A DNA stretch of 64,000 nucleotides from Ulvibacter litoralis (lineage in GTDB: Bacteria; Bacteroidota; Bacteroidia; Flavobacteriales; Flavobacteriaceae). Position numbers and translations under genes: made by a program. This document shows, piece by piece, positions 34,868-43,806 of this stretch (position 1 is the first letter of the stretch; every line of letters begins with the position of its first letter). Under the pieces are notes generated by a model. That model did not search any database, was not told the DNA's origin, and worked only from the letters and a program-made list of their open reading frames with translations. The stretch spans positions 248,001-312,000 of the forward strand of contig NZ_FNBA01000002.1 of the NCBI RefSeq assembly GCF_900102055.1, given 5' to 3'.

Positions 34868-34915
34868 AGTAAACACCCCTAAAAAGAAAGTTTACTTTAC
34901 TATATGACAAATATA
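34868..34915 (-). promoter_or_regulatory. Candidate promoter with operator for the membrane/XRE pair
   Basis: On the minus strand TATATTTG (34908-34915 on the plus strand as CAAATATA) matches TAnnTTTG. Just downstream of it AGTAAAC (34868-34874) and GTTTACT (34890-34896) form an inverted repeat with a 15-base spacer. That puts the two half-sites 22 bases apart, two helical turns, in a position suited to repression by the XRE protein. Extra TTTAC copies lie nearby. Confidence 0.55.
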
Positions 34916-34955
34916 CTTTACATTTTGAAATAAAAAAATAGTTTGCAATTATTTA

Positions 34956-35534
34956 TTACCGTGATTGTTCTCTAGATTTCATATTAGCAGCACATAGTTT
35001 AATGATTTCTGCAATTCTTTTTTGTTGCGTTTCTTCGCGCTTTGCTTGGTACAACCATGTTAAATAGTTTTTCCTGTAGCTTGGAGCAAATTTTTGATAA
35101 TTGTCGTAGGCAGCTGGATTATTACGAAATGCTTTTTCTAAATTTTCAGGAACAATTAAATTTTCCACATCGTCCATGGCGGTCCAAGTTCCTGTTTTTT
35201 TAGCTAAGTGAATTGTTTTCCAGCCACTTTCATGAATTAAATGTTCTTGCTCTAATTCTTTTATATAGGATTTGTTAAGCGCACTCCATGTGCTTTTCGG
35301 GTTTCTAGGACAAAAAAATTGACGTCGCTTTCCATTTCCTAAACTCTTTACCGTACTATCTATCCAACCATAACATAATGCTTCTTTTACAGCTTCTTCC
35401 CAGCGCATTGTGGGAATATTTAGTTCCACTTTGTAGAATATTAGATGTATTCCTTTGGGATGATTGTTATGATGTGTATGAAGCCATTCGCGCCATTCAA
35501 TAGCTTTAGGAAAGTATAATTCTGGTTTTTCCAT
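34956..35534 (-). CDS. YdeI/OmpD-associated family protein
   Basis: The 192-residue protein has the YdeI-type core: FPKAIEWREWLHTHHNNHPK, then ALCYGWIDSTVKSLGNGKRR and FFCPRNPKSTWSALN. It has a helical C-terminus with AKREETQQKRIAEIIKL, which resembles the tail of the protein at 3606-4232. The general role of the family is not established; bacteriocin protection has been suggested. No signal peptide is visible. It lies 26 bases after the M1 peptidase gene on the same strand and may be co-transcribed. Confidence 0.86.
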   Translation of the reverse strand: MEKPELYFPKAIEWREWLHTHHNNHPKGIHLIFYKVELNIPTMRWEEAVKEALCYGWIDSTVKSLGNGKRRQFFCPRNPKSTWSALNKSYIKELEQEHLIHESGWKTIHLAKKTGTWTAMDDVENLIVPENLEKAFRNNPAAYDNYQKFAPSYRKNYLTWLYQAKREETQQKRIAEIIKLCAANMKSREQSR

Positions 35535-35560
35535 TTACAAAGGCTAACGCATGATTGTTT

Positions 35561-37189
35561 TTATTTTGAAACTTCTTCAGTTTCAACGTAAAAGTCTTCT
35601 TTAAAAGAAACTGTTTTAATCGAATTCGGAAACTCCTTTGTATTCCATTCCGAAGAAGGAGTAATCCAAACTTCTTTACCATTTACAATAGCAATCACAG
35701 GCATTGTAAAGTCCTCAATAACGTCCTCGTATTTAAACTTCAACGTATTTCCTTCAACCGTGTACACTACTTTTGGGATTAAAATAGTACGTAAGTATTG
35801 ATCCCAAAATACCGAAAGATCAATTCCACTTTGTTCCGAGATATAGTTTTCAACCTGTTCTGTAGTAACAGTTTGATGGTAAAATTCTTTGTTTAAACCT
35901 TTCAGAATAGCTCTCCATTTTGAGTCATCATGAATTAGTTGTCGTACTGTGTGTAATATGTTTGCCCCTTTGTAGTACATATCGCCACTTCCTTCTCGGT
36001 TTGCATTATACGTGCCAATTATAGGTCGGTCGTTAGAAACTAATTTACGGGTTCCTAAAACATATTCAGAAGCTGCTTCATCACTAAAATGATAGTTCAA
36101 ATATAGATTTTCAGAATACGCTGTAAATCCTTCATGAATCCACATATCGGCTACATCTTTATTGGTGATATTATTGGCAAACCATTCATGTCCTGACTCG
36201 TGAATTATAATAAAATCGAATTGCAATCCCCATCCAGATTCTGATAAATCTCGTCCTAGATATCCATTTTCATAATGATTTCCGTAGGTAACACTACTTT
36301 GATGTTCCATTCCTAAATAGGGAGCTTCTACCAATTTGTAACTGTCTTCGTAAAAAGGGTAGGGACCAAACCAATATTCGAATGCACGCATCATTAATGG
36401 CGCTTGTAAAAATTGTTCTTTCGCTTTTTCTTCATTTTCACGAAGTACATAATAATCCATGTCTAAGTTTCCGTTTAGACCTTCATACACTTCCCCGAAA
36501 TGAACATAATCGCCCACGTTAATATTAACACTGTAATTATTTATAGGGTTTACAACATTCCAAACCCACGTTTTGGTATCGCCATTGTCTTTTGTTTCTA
36601 CCAATCTTCCGTTAGAGACATCCATTAAATCTTTTGGAGTAGTCACCGAAATAGTCACTCCGTTGTCTGGCTCATCTGCGGGGTGGTCCTTGTTTGGCCA
36701 CCAAATACTGGATCCAATACCTTGATTAGAGTTGGCAATGAAATGTTTTCCGTTGCTGTCTTTTTTCCAAGTAAATCCGCCATCCCATGGTGGATTTTTA
36801 GCTTCTACAGGCTTTCCAGAAAAAAAGACAGTGAGTTTGTTTTCGTCTCCAGGTTTTTGTTTTTCTTTTAGCTTGATGAAATGAGAAATACCTTCTGTTT
36901 TATAGGATAATTTCTCACCGTTTTGTTCAACTCTATCGATTCGCATGGGGGGTTGCAATTCTATTTGCATCACCTTATCTCTATCTAATACTTTATAGGT
37001 AATTGTATTACTACCTTTTAAAGCCTTTTTATTTGGAAGTACTTCAACCTTCAAATCATAATGGACTAAATCCCACCAAGCTCTTTCCGACGTAATACTT
37101 CCTCGTAATTCCTCTTCTTCTGTAATTTTTTGAGCGAAACAACTCGCTGAAATAATAAGCGCTAGGAGAGAAGTTGTTATTTTTTTCAT
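35561..37189 (-). CDS. M1-family metallopeptidase
   Basis: The 542-residue exported protein has a signal peptide (1-19) and the M1 N-terminal beta domain (about 40-240). The catalytic domain holds the zinc motif HESGHEWFANN (about 325-335) and, 18 residues after its end, the glutamate in MWIHEGFTAYSE; the exopeptidase-type segment GMEHQS comes before. It stops short of the helical C-terminal domain of full aminopeptidase N, as in other compact bacterial M1 enzymes. It is in a likely operon with the M28 peptidase before it (22 bases) and the YdeI-like gene after it. Confidence 0.92.
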   Translation of the reverse strand: MKKITTSLLALIISASCFAQKITEEEELRGSITSERAWWDLVHYDLKVEVLPNKKALKGSNTITYKVLDRDKVMQIELQPPMRIDRVEQNGEKLSYKTEGISHFIKLKEKQKPGDENKLTVFFSGKPVEAKNPPWDGGFTWKKDSNGKHFIANSNQGIGSSIWWPNKDHPADEPDNGVTISVTTPKDLMDVSNGRLVETKDNGDTKTWVWNVVNPINNYSVNINVGDYVHFGEVYEGLNGNLDMDYYVLRENEEKAKEQFLQAPLMMRAFEYWFGPYPFYEDSYKLVEAPYLGMEHQSSVTYGNHYENGYLGRDLSESGWGLQFDFIIIHESGHEWFANNITNKDVADMWIHEGFTAYSENLYLNYHFSDEAASEYVLGTRKLVSNDRPIIGTYNANREGSGDMYYKGANILHTVRQLIHDDSKWRAILKGLNKEFYHQTVTTEQVENYISEQSGIDLSVFWDQYLRTILIPKVVYTVEGNTLKFKYEDVIEDFTMPVIAIVNGKEVWITPSSEWNTKEFPNSIKTVSFKEDFYVETEEVSK

Positions 37190-37211
37190 ATATACTAAGT
37201 GTATTTGTAAA

Positions 37212-38543
37212 CTATCTAATTATTTTATTTGGAAAAACGACCACACTTTCATGTCCATTTTTTCCTACGGAAGCGACCCCAAAGAAATAATTGTCTATTA
37301 CGATTCCTTCCAATGTTGCTTCTGAAACATCTCCTACAAATCTACTATAATCCCAAGTAGAAGAAGTCGTGTCACGCCAATAAATTTTATATCCTGTAGC
37401 GCCAGCAACTTTGTTCCATTTTAATTTTGCTGAAGGTTCAACAATTCCGCCAATGGCAACTTCGGTGGGTGCGGGGGGTGCCCAAGCTAAACTTGCCAAA
37501 TTGATCGCATTTACGGCCGTTAAGCGTTTTGCGTAGTCAAAATTTACAAAGTTAAGTTTGTCTCCATACTCAATTCCATTCTCTGTTCTAAGGTCTTGAT
37601 GTTGCTGGGTGTAATTTTCGTGTGCTTCCATAATACGAATCCCAGGAAAGCCAGCATCATTAAAAGGTCGGTGATGTCCGCCTCTTCCAAAACGATCCAA
37701 TCTATAAATCAACATTGGATTCATTTCGGGCATATAGGTTTGTGTTGTTTTATGAATATAACGGGCTAATTGTCTAGAAATTCCGTCTACTTCGCCTCCG
37801 TAAAAACGTCTTGCATTTCGTTCTTTTTCAGTTTCGGTAGGAGGAACGGGTTCACTAAAAATACGGAAGTCAGTATTACTTGTAATACCATCAACTCCTG
37901 TAATATTACCAATCATATCATTGTTAATAACACCAATTAGATCCCAACCGTTGGTTTTGGCAAACTCTGCAAATCCCTTACCGCCATACAAACCTTGTTC
38001 TTCACCACTAAGACCTATATATACAACGCTATTTTCAAAACTATACTTGGAAAGGACTCTAGCTGCTTCAAGAGTTCCTGCCATTCCGCTGGCATTATCG
38101 TTGGCGCCAGGCGCATCCGAAGTAAAATCATTTGGATCTGTAACACGCGAATCGATATCGCCACTCATAATTATATACCGATTTGGGTATTTCGTTCCTT
38201 TTTGTACAGCAACGACATTTACCACCCAAACATCTTTTGTGATTCGATTGTTATCCCCTTTTTTAATAAGATTTTTTTGATAGTAAACGTTTAAACATTG
38301 CGAACAACCTTCAGAAATGCCTTCAAACTCTTTTTTAATCCATCGTCTGGCAGCACCGATTCCTCGTGTATCCGATACCATATCACTTAAAGTGTGTCGC
38401 GTTCCGAAGTTAGCCAAAGTCGTAATATCTTTTTCAATACGTTCCGAAGAAACACTTGAAATAATATCATACATACGCACATCTGTTTGCGCGATTGTAA
38501 CAACCGTAACTAATAAATTAAAAACTAAAAGGTAAAATCTCAT
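37212..38543 (-). CDS. M28-family metallopeptidase with C-terminal Fn3-like domain
   Basis: The 443-residue exported enzyme has a signal peptide (1-19), an M28 zinc peptidase domain (about 90-350) and a Fn3-like domain (about 355-440, with ATGYKIYWRDTTSSTWDYS). Metal or catalytic residues sit in GANDNASG, SGEEQGLYGG and NNDMIGN, with a later histidine in AHENYTQQHQ. At the position where many M28 enzymes have HxD, the sequence is SGDIDSR; the aspartate is still there. It heads the peptidase operon. It probably removes N-terminal residues outside the cytoplasm. Confidence 0.9.
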   Translation of the reverse strand: MRFYLLVFNLLVTVVTIAQTDVRMYDIISSVSSERIEKDITTLANFGTRHTLSDMVSDTRGIGAARRWIKKEFEGISEGCSQCLNVYYQKNLIKKGDNNRITKDVWVVNVVAVQKGTKYPNRYIIMSGDIDSRVTDPNDFTSDAPGANDNASGMAGTLEAARVLSKYSFENSVVYIGLSGEEQGLYGGKGFAEFAKTNGWDLIGVINNDMIGNITGVDGITSNTDFRIFSEPVPPTETEKERNARRFYGGEVDGISRQLARYIHKTTQTYMPEMNPMLIYRLDRFGRGGHHRPFNDAGFPGIRIMEAHENYTQQHQDLRTENGIEYGDKLNFVNFDYAKRLTAVNAINLASLAWAPPAPTEVAIGGIVEPSAKLKWNKVAGATGYKIYWRDTTSSTWDYSRFVGDVSEATLEGIVIDNYFFGVASVGKNGHESVVVFPNKIIR

Positions 38544-38625
38544 TGTTGTTCTTTCGAATAAAAGTAGCGAAAAGAAAGTTTTTTTGCATTTATTCTGAAA
38601 AGTTTATCATTTTTAAGCAAAATAA

Positions 38626-39498
38626 TTAGTCGTTTGGTTCGGCAACAATGGCAATGTAATTTTGATTCGGACTCACAGCAAGGCGTGTGATGTTTGTGAT
38701 ATTGTCTTCGGAAAGATCTGCAACTTCACTCCATTCTTCGTTTAAAAAAGTATCATACAAGTATATTTTACTGTTGCTACCTATCAGAATCTGAGAGTCA
38801 TTTAACCAAGCGTAATCTTGAATACCCACTGGCAGTTGGCACACAAAAAAACTTTCATAAGTTTCCATATTTAGTAAAAAGAGTTCTTGATTCTTGTCTT
38901 TGTTGGCAAGCGTGTAGCTTATGGTGTTAGAATTTGGAACTTTACTAATGGAACGTCCCACATTGGTTACTAAGGTATCTGTTTTTTGGGACTTTAATTT
39001 TGAAACAACCAAGTCTAGCTCGTCATCACGAAGTACGGAAGCAACTAATGTATTGTCATCGTAATAATCGTAATAGGCGACTTGGAGTCCTTTAATTGCT
39101 TCGGAAGGGTTTTTAAAACCTTTTTCGTAAAAATACAAGCGTTGCAAACCATCGGGGTCTAGTCGTACAGCGGAAACAACATTGGTTTTGTTAGGGACCA
39201 TTTTTGGAGAATATTCACCTCCTGGCGTACTTTTGTAAAAATTATTTTTGGTTTTAGTAGCAATAGAATAAGTGGTGATATCTGTCTGATTTGTATTATT
39301 CCCAGCAAAAAGCACTTCTGAATTACCCACGAATGATGGCTGATTGTCGTAACCAGCATCGTTTGAAATGTTTTGAAAATTATAAATAGCCAATCCGCCA
39401 TATTCAGATTTCACATTTCCCAAATAGACTTCTGGGTTTGTTTGTGCAAAAAGAGAGCAGGAAGTACCTAATAGGATCGTAGCAATTATTTTATTCAT
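38626..39498 (-). CDS. Exported TolB-like propeller protein
   Basis: The 290-residue protein has a signal peptide (1-18) and TolB/PD40-like propeller repeats, for example DAGYDNQPSFVGNSEVLFAG, KYSPKM-type turns and a last ISPNQN-like blade (LAVSPNQNYIAIVAEPND). No catalytic residues are apparent. It is a single gene with its own -7 box, next to the peptidase operon. The function is likely binding of a protein or glycan. Confidence 0.78.
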   Translation of the reverse strand: MNKIIATILLGTSCSLFAQTNPEVYLGNVKSEYGGLAIYNFQNISNDAGYDNQPSFVGNSEVLFAGNNTNQTDITTYSIATKTKNNFYKSTPGGEYSPKMVPNKTNVVSAVRLDPDGLQRLYFYEKGFKNPSEAIKGLQVAYYDYYDDNTLVASVLRDDELDLVVSKLKSQKTDTLVTNVGRSISKVPNSNTISYTLANKDKNQELFLLNMETYESFFVCQLPVGIQDYAWLNDSQILIGSNSKIYLYDTFLNEEWSEVADLSEDNITNITRLAVSPNQNYIAIVAEPND

Positions 39499-39536
39499 CA
39501 GTAGCTTTTAGTTTTTTAATATAGCAAAGTTCGAAC

Positions 39537-39544
39537 CAAAGTTA
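39537..39544 (-). promoter_or_regulatory. Candidate -7 promoter box for the TolB-like gene
   Basis: On the minus strand TAACTTTG (CAAAGTTA on the plus strand) matches TAnnTTTG and stands 39 bases upstream of the start codon. No TTG stands at the usual distance. A second CTTTG-containing stretch lies closer to the gene. Confidence 0.5.
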
Positions 39545-39594
39545 TAAAATATAAAAAAGCTCCCTTCATATAAAAACGATTTTATGCATTGATT

Positions 39595-41802
39595 TTAATT
39601 GATAAAATGGTTTAAGAGTTTTCGCACTTCTTTAGTACCATCGACATAATATTTAGCGGCTGTTTTTTGTAATCCAACTTTTATAGTAATGGCAGTTTCG
39701 GGTAATTCTTGAAACATAAATTCGTCTGTCCAATCATCACCAATTGCAAAAACAAAATCGTAAGTATCATCATTGAAAACACGCATAGCAGCACGTCCTT
39801 TGTTTACATTACTACTTTTTATTTCCACTACTTTGTTACCATTTAGTACGCTTAAATCATCGTTGGCAATTAAACTGGTTAATACAGTATTTAGTTCTGT
39901 AGCTCTTTTTTGACCAAAATCTGGGTCCGTTTTTCTGTAATGCCACGCCATTGAATAGTTTTTTTCTTCAATAAAACTTCCTGGCGTTCGGTCTACAAAA
40001 GATTCTAATACTGGATATATTTTTTCCATCCAGTCTCTTTTCACATTTTCTAACATTCTAAATTCTTCGCCAGCTTTTGAAATCCAAACTCCGTGTTCTA
40101 CAATCATATTGTATTTTTTATGTAAAAACCACTTCGTAAAGGTTTCTTTATCTCGACCGCTTATTAAATACATATGGGTATTTGGTTGCGAAGAAATTTC
40201 ATCTAATAAGGTATATAACTCTTGATCAGGTTTGGCTTTTTGAGGGTCGTTTTTAAACGCAGCCAAGGTGCCGTCGTAATCTATAAATAACAATCGTTTT
40301 TTAGCATTGGTATAGTTGTTTTGTACTGAATCTAAGAGTTTGGTAGATAATTTTCTTGAAACATATATATTCCCAGCTTCTTTTTGATTTTTTAAAGAGT
40401 TTATAAAATCATTGGCCCATTTTTCAACGTTGTAACGTTCCAATCTTTTTTGTAGAATATCGTTGCGTTCCTGTTGCTCTTCCAAAGGCATATTTATCGC
40501 TTTGCATAAGGCTTCAGAGGTTTGTTCAAAATTATTAGGATTGATTAGAAGTGATTCGTTCATTTCATTAGCAGAACCTGCCATTTCACTTAATATTAAA
40601 ACTCCCGATTTGTCTGTTCGTGTAGCGATATATTCTTTAGCAACCAAATTCATTCCATCTCGAATAGGAGTAAGCCACGCGATATCACACGATGTGTATA
40701 AATCAATTAAATTTTCAAAAGGCATTGATCTATAAAAATACCAAATAGGAGTCCAATTTACTGTTGAAAATTCTCCATTAATTCTGCCTACGAGTTCGTC
40801 AATCTCTTTTTTTAGCAATTGATATTGTGGAACATTAGACCGAGAAGGCACCGCTAGTATTATTAAGCGAACCTTTTCTTTATATTTTGGATGCTTGTTT
40901 AAAAAATATTCAAAAGCTTTCAATCTTTTGGCAATTCCTTTGGAGTAATCTAACCGGTCTATCGATAAGATTAATTTTGCATTTTTGGTTGACTCTTTAT
41001 GTGCATTTAATCGTTGTTGAAAGTCTGATTGATTTTCGATTGTATTCAGTGAATTGGCTTTTCCAGCTTCACTAAACTTTTTATAGTCAATACCCATTGG
41101 AAAAGAATCTACCTTAACAATTCTATTGTCAATATGTATTTCGTTAAAACTAACCTCTAGTCGCAACAAGCGTCTAACGGAACTTAAAAAATGTCGTTCG
41201 TAATCATAGGTGTGAAAGCCTATTAAGTCGGAGCCTAACAAACCTAATAAAATCTCTTCACGCCAAGGTAAGGTTCTAAATATCTCGTAAGAAGGAAAAG
41301 GTATGTGTAGAAAGAAACCAATAGAAATATCAGGTTTTTTATTTTTCACCATTTGCGGAACCAGCATTAATTGGTAATCGTGAACCCAAATAATATCATC
41401 ATCGTCAGCTTTACTTATAATTTCATCTGCAAATTTTTGATTTACGGCTTTGTATATTTCCCAATTTGTCAATTCAAACTCAGCATACTCTAAAAAGTAA
41501 TGAAACAAAGGCCAAATAGTTCGGTTGCTAAATCCGAAATAAAAACCATCAACCTCACTTTCAGTTAAGTTTACTTTGGAGCAGCCATGCTCTTTTAATG
41601 CGGCATCAATATCCTTTTCTAGTTCAGTAGGGATGTTTTCGGCTGTTAAGCCACTCCAACCTATCCATAAATCGTTACTTCCAGAGTGAACAGATTTCAT
41701 TCCTGTTGCCAATCCTCCAATACTAGGTGTTGATTTAATCTCTTTATTGTGAATTTCTAATTGAACAGGTAGTCTATTTGAGATAATGATAGTTTTACTC
41801 AT
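39595..41802 (-). CDS. otsAB: Bifunctional trehalose-6-phosphate synthase/phosphatase (OtsA-OtsB fusion)
   Basis: The 735-residue cytoplasmic protein joins a GT20 trehalose-6-phosphate synthase (about 1-465) to a HAD-type trehalose-6-phosphatase (about 490-735). The synthase has SNRLPVQLEI, GWSGLTAENIPTELEK and the nucleotide-sugar loop with REMNLVAKEY-like RDGMNLVAKEYIATR. The phosphatase has the catalytic DYDGT in LLFIDYDGTLAAF and the late GDDWTDEFMF. It makes trehalose from UDP-glucose and glucose-6-phosphate through the 6-phosphate. Both active sites look intact. It is divergent from the GH15 gene, which may break trehalose or a related glucan down. Confidence 0.95.
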   Translation of the reverse strand: MSKTIIISNRLPVQLEIHNKEIKSTPSIGGLATGMKSVHSGSNDLWIGWSGLTAENIPTELEKDIDAALKEHGCSKVNLTESEVDGFYFGFSNRTIWPLFHYFLEYAEFELTNWEIYKAVNQKFADEIISKADDDDIIWVHDYQLMLVPQMVKNKKPDISIGFFLHIPFPSYEIFRTLPWREEILLGLLGSDLIGFHTYDYERHFLSSVRRLLRLEVSFNEIHIDNRIVKVDSFPMGIDYKKFSEAGKANSLNTIENQSDFQQRLNAHKESTKNAKLILSIDRLDYSKGIAKRLKAFEYFLNKHPKYKEKVRLIILAVPSRSNVPQYQLLKKEIDELVGRINGEFSTVNWTPIWYFYRSMPFENLIDLYTSCDIAWLTPIRDGMNLVAKEYIATRTDKSGVLILSEMAGSANEMNESLLINPNNFEQTSEALCKAINMPLEEQQERNDILQKRLERYNVEKWANDFINSLKNQKEAGNIYVSRKLSTKLLDSVQNNYTNAKKRLLFIDYDGTLAAFKNDPQKAKPDQELYTLLDEISSQPNTHMYLISGRDKETFTKWFLHKKYNMIVEHGVWISKAGEEFRMLENVKRDWMEKIYPVLESFVDRTPGSFIEEKNYSMAWHYRKTDPDFGQKRATELNTVLTSLIANDDLSVLNGNKVVEIKSSNVNKGRAAMRVFNDDTYDFVFAIGDDWTDEFMFQELPETAITIKVGLQKTAAKYYVDGTKEVRKLLNHFIN

Positions 41803-41904
41803 AAATCGCTATTTTTTGGCTGAAATTAGCTGGTTTTTGTATAAATTTCGATAAAATTGGTATGAAAACCTACTAAATGGAAGTATTTAACCCTAATTTA
41901 CTAT

Positions 41905-43704
41905 ATGAATAATTTAGACTACGGAATAATAGGAAATTGTAGAAGCGCAGCGTTAATCTCTAAGAATGGCGCAATAGAATGGAGCTGCTTACCAACGTTT
42001 GACTCTTCTTCCGTTTTTGCAAAAATTTTAGATGAAAAGAAAGGAGGAAGCTTTGAAATTGAAACGACTAATAATTATACCATTACACAAGAATACAAGC
42101 TGCATACCGCCATACTAATTACTACATTTTCCGAAGGAAACAATGTTTTTGAAGTAAGAGATTTTATGCCGCGATATAGAGTAGAGGATGGGACGTATTA
42201 TTCTCCGCCAGAGATTATACGATACATACGTTATATTTCGGGTACCCCTAAGTTTAAAGTACGTTACAATCCTAAATTGGAATATGCAGCTGGAGTAACA
42301 AAAACCTACATTAAAAAAGACTTTATTACTAGCTTAACGCACGGCGAAAAATTTGACACGGTTTTTTTATATACTTCTTTTATTAAAGAAGATGTTGTAA
42401 ACGGTACTGAAATAGAACTTACTGAAGATGGTTATTTTCTGTTTGGTTATAACGAAAAAATATTTGCTCCTACTGTTGAAAAAATATATTTAGAACAACA
42501 AAGCACTAAGGTATATTGGCTTAATTGGAGTACTAAAACACCAAGTTATAATTTATACAACAATGAAATAAATAGGAGTTCTATAACTTTAAAACTGCTT
42601 AGTTACGATAAAACAGGAGCTGTATTAGCTGCGGCAACAACATCATTACCAGAAACCATAGGAGATGTTCGGAATTGGGATTACCGCTTTTGTTGGATTC
42701 GAGATGCTTCTATGGTGATTAAAGTAATGTCTGAACTCGGACATAAGAATGTAGCTAAAAGATACCTTCAATTTATTATTGATCTTATTCCTGACAAGGA
42801 TGAGAAACTACAAATTATGTATGGTATTAATAAGGAAAAACGACTCACAGAAATAACCTTAGATCATTTAGAAGGATACAAAGGATCTAAGCCCGTACGT
42901 GTTGGAAATGCAGCATACAAGCAAAAGCAGAATGACATTTACGGTATTTTAATGGATGTTATTTACCAGCAACTTAATAAATTCTCTAACGACATTGAAA
43001 ATGGAGAAGATCTCTGGGGAATTACTAAAGGGATTGTTTGGATTGTAGATAAACACTGGCGAGAAGCAGATAAAGGAATTTGGGAATTTAGAGCTGAAGA
43101 TCGCCATTTTACATTTTCTAAAGTGTTGTGCTGGGTCGCTATAGATCGTGCTATTAAAGTAGCTCGCATTTTTAATAAAACACATAAAATTGAAAAGTGG
43201 ATTAAGATAGAAGAAGAAATTAAAAAAGACATTCACGATAATGCTTGGAATGCTTCTGTTAACGCATTTACACAATCGTATGGATCTACTTATTTAGACG
43301 CCTCTGTTTTGTTAATGGAATCGTATGGTTTTATTGAAGCCAAACACCCTAAGTTTATAGCTACAGTAAAAGCCATTGAAGCTACCTTATGCAATGATGG
43401 ACTATTATATCGTTATAAAAACGAAGACGATTTTGGATTGCCATCATCCTCTTTCACCATTTGCACATTTTGGTTTATTAATAGTTTATTTAAAATTGGA
43501 GAGGAAGAAAAAGCATTGACTTATTTTAATAAATTGTTGGGGTACAGTAATCATTTAGGGTTATTTAGTGAAGATATTGATTTTAAAACCAAACGATTGT
43601 TGGGTAATTTTCCGCAAGCCTATTCTCATTTGGCTTTGATAGAATGTGCTATTAATTTTTCATCTAAAGTGACAGATGAGAAGGTGTTAGAATCCATGCG
43701 GTAA
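41905..43704 (+). CDS. GH15-family glycoside hydrolase (possible trehalase or glucoamylase)
   Basis: The 599-residue cytoplasmic protein has a GH15 N-terminal beta domain (about 1-250, with MNNLDYGIIGNCRSAALISK-type opening). An (alpha/alpha)6 catalytic domain follows (about 260-590) with WDYRFCWIRDASMVIKVM and the candidate catalytic acid in WREADKGIWEFR. Prokaryotic GH15 enzymes of this length act as trehalases or glucoamylases. The divergent position to otsAB, with a shared 102-bp gap, suggests a role in trehalose turnover. No clear -7 box was found in the shared gap. A bidirectional terminator follows. Confidence 0.88.
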   Translation: MNNLDYGIIGNCRSAALISKNGAIEWSCLPTFDSSSVFAKILDEKKGGSFEIETTNNYTITQEYKLHTAILITTFSEGNNVFEVRDFMPRYRVEDGTYYSPPEIIRYIRYISGTPKFKVRYNPKLEYAAGVTKTYIKKDFITSLTHGEKFDTVFLYTSFIKEDVVNGTEIELTEDGYFLFGYNEKIFAPTVEKIYLEQQSTKVYWLNWSTKTPSYNLYNNEINRSSITLKLLSYDKTGAVLAAATTSLPETIGDVRNWDYRFCWIRDASMVIKVMSELGHKNVAKRYLQFIIDLIPDKDEKLQIMYGINKEKRLTEITLDHLEGYKGSKPVRVGNAAYKQKQNDIYGILMDVIYQQLNKFSNDIENGEDLWGITKGIVWIVDKHWREADKGIWEFRAEDRHFTFSKVLCWVAIDRAIKVARIFNKTHKIEKWIKIEEEIKKDIHDNAWNASVNAFTQSYGSTYLDASVLLMESYGFIEAKHPKFIATVKAIEATLCNDGLLYRYKNEDDFGLPSSSFTICTFWFINSLFKIGEEEKALTYFNKLLGYSNHLGLFSEDIDFKTKRLLGNFPQAYSHLALIECAINFSSKVTDEKVLESMR

Positions 43705-43737
43705 TAGTTTTTTATGCTTTTTTAATAATATATAAAA

Positions 43738-43765
43738 AAACCGCCCCTTTTTAAGGAGGCGGTTT
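43738..43765. terminator. Bidirectional terminator between GH15 and fadE
   Basis: AAACCGCC (43738-43745) and GGCGGTTT (43758-43765) form the stem, extended by CCTT/AAGG on the inside, with an A run before it. It separates the convergent GH15 and acyl-CoA dehydrogenase genes. Confidence 0.9.
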
Positions 43766-43806
43766 AAACTAACTAACCAATTTTCAATTTATATTAAATT
43801 GAATTT

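Noticed and set aside
3606-35534. The two YdeI-like genes as a recent duplication.
   Set aside because: They differ in length and in their N-terminal domains; only the tail looks similar, so they are separate members of a family.
37212-38543. Loss of the first zinc ligand in the M28 peptidase (SGDIDSR instead of HxD).
   Set aside because: The aspartate remains, and the rest of the metal site is intact; this is likely a subfamily form, not a dead enzyme.
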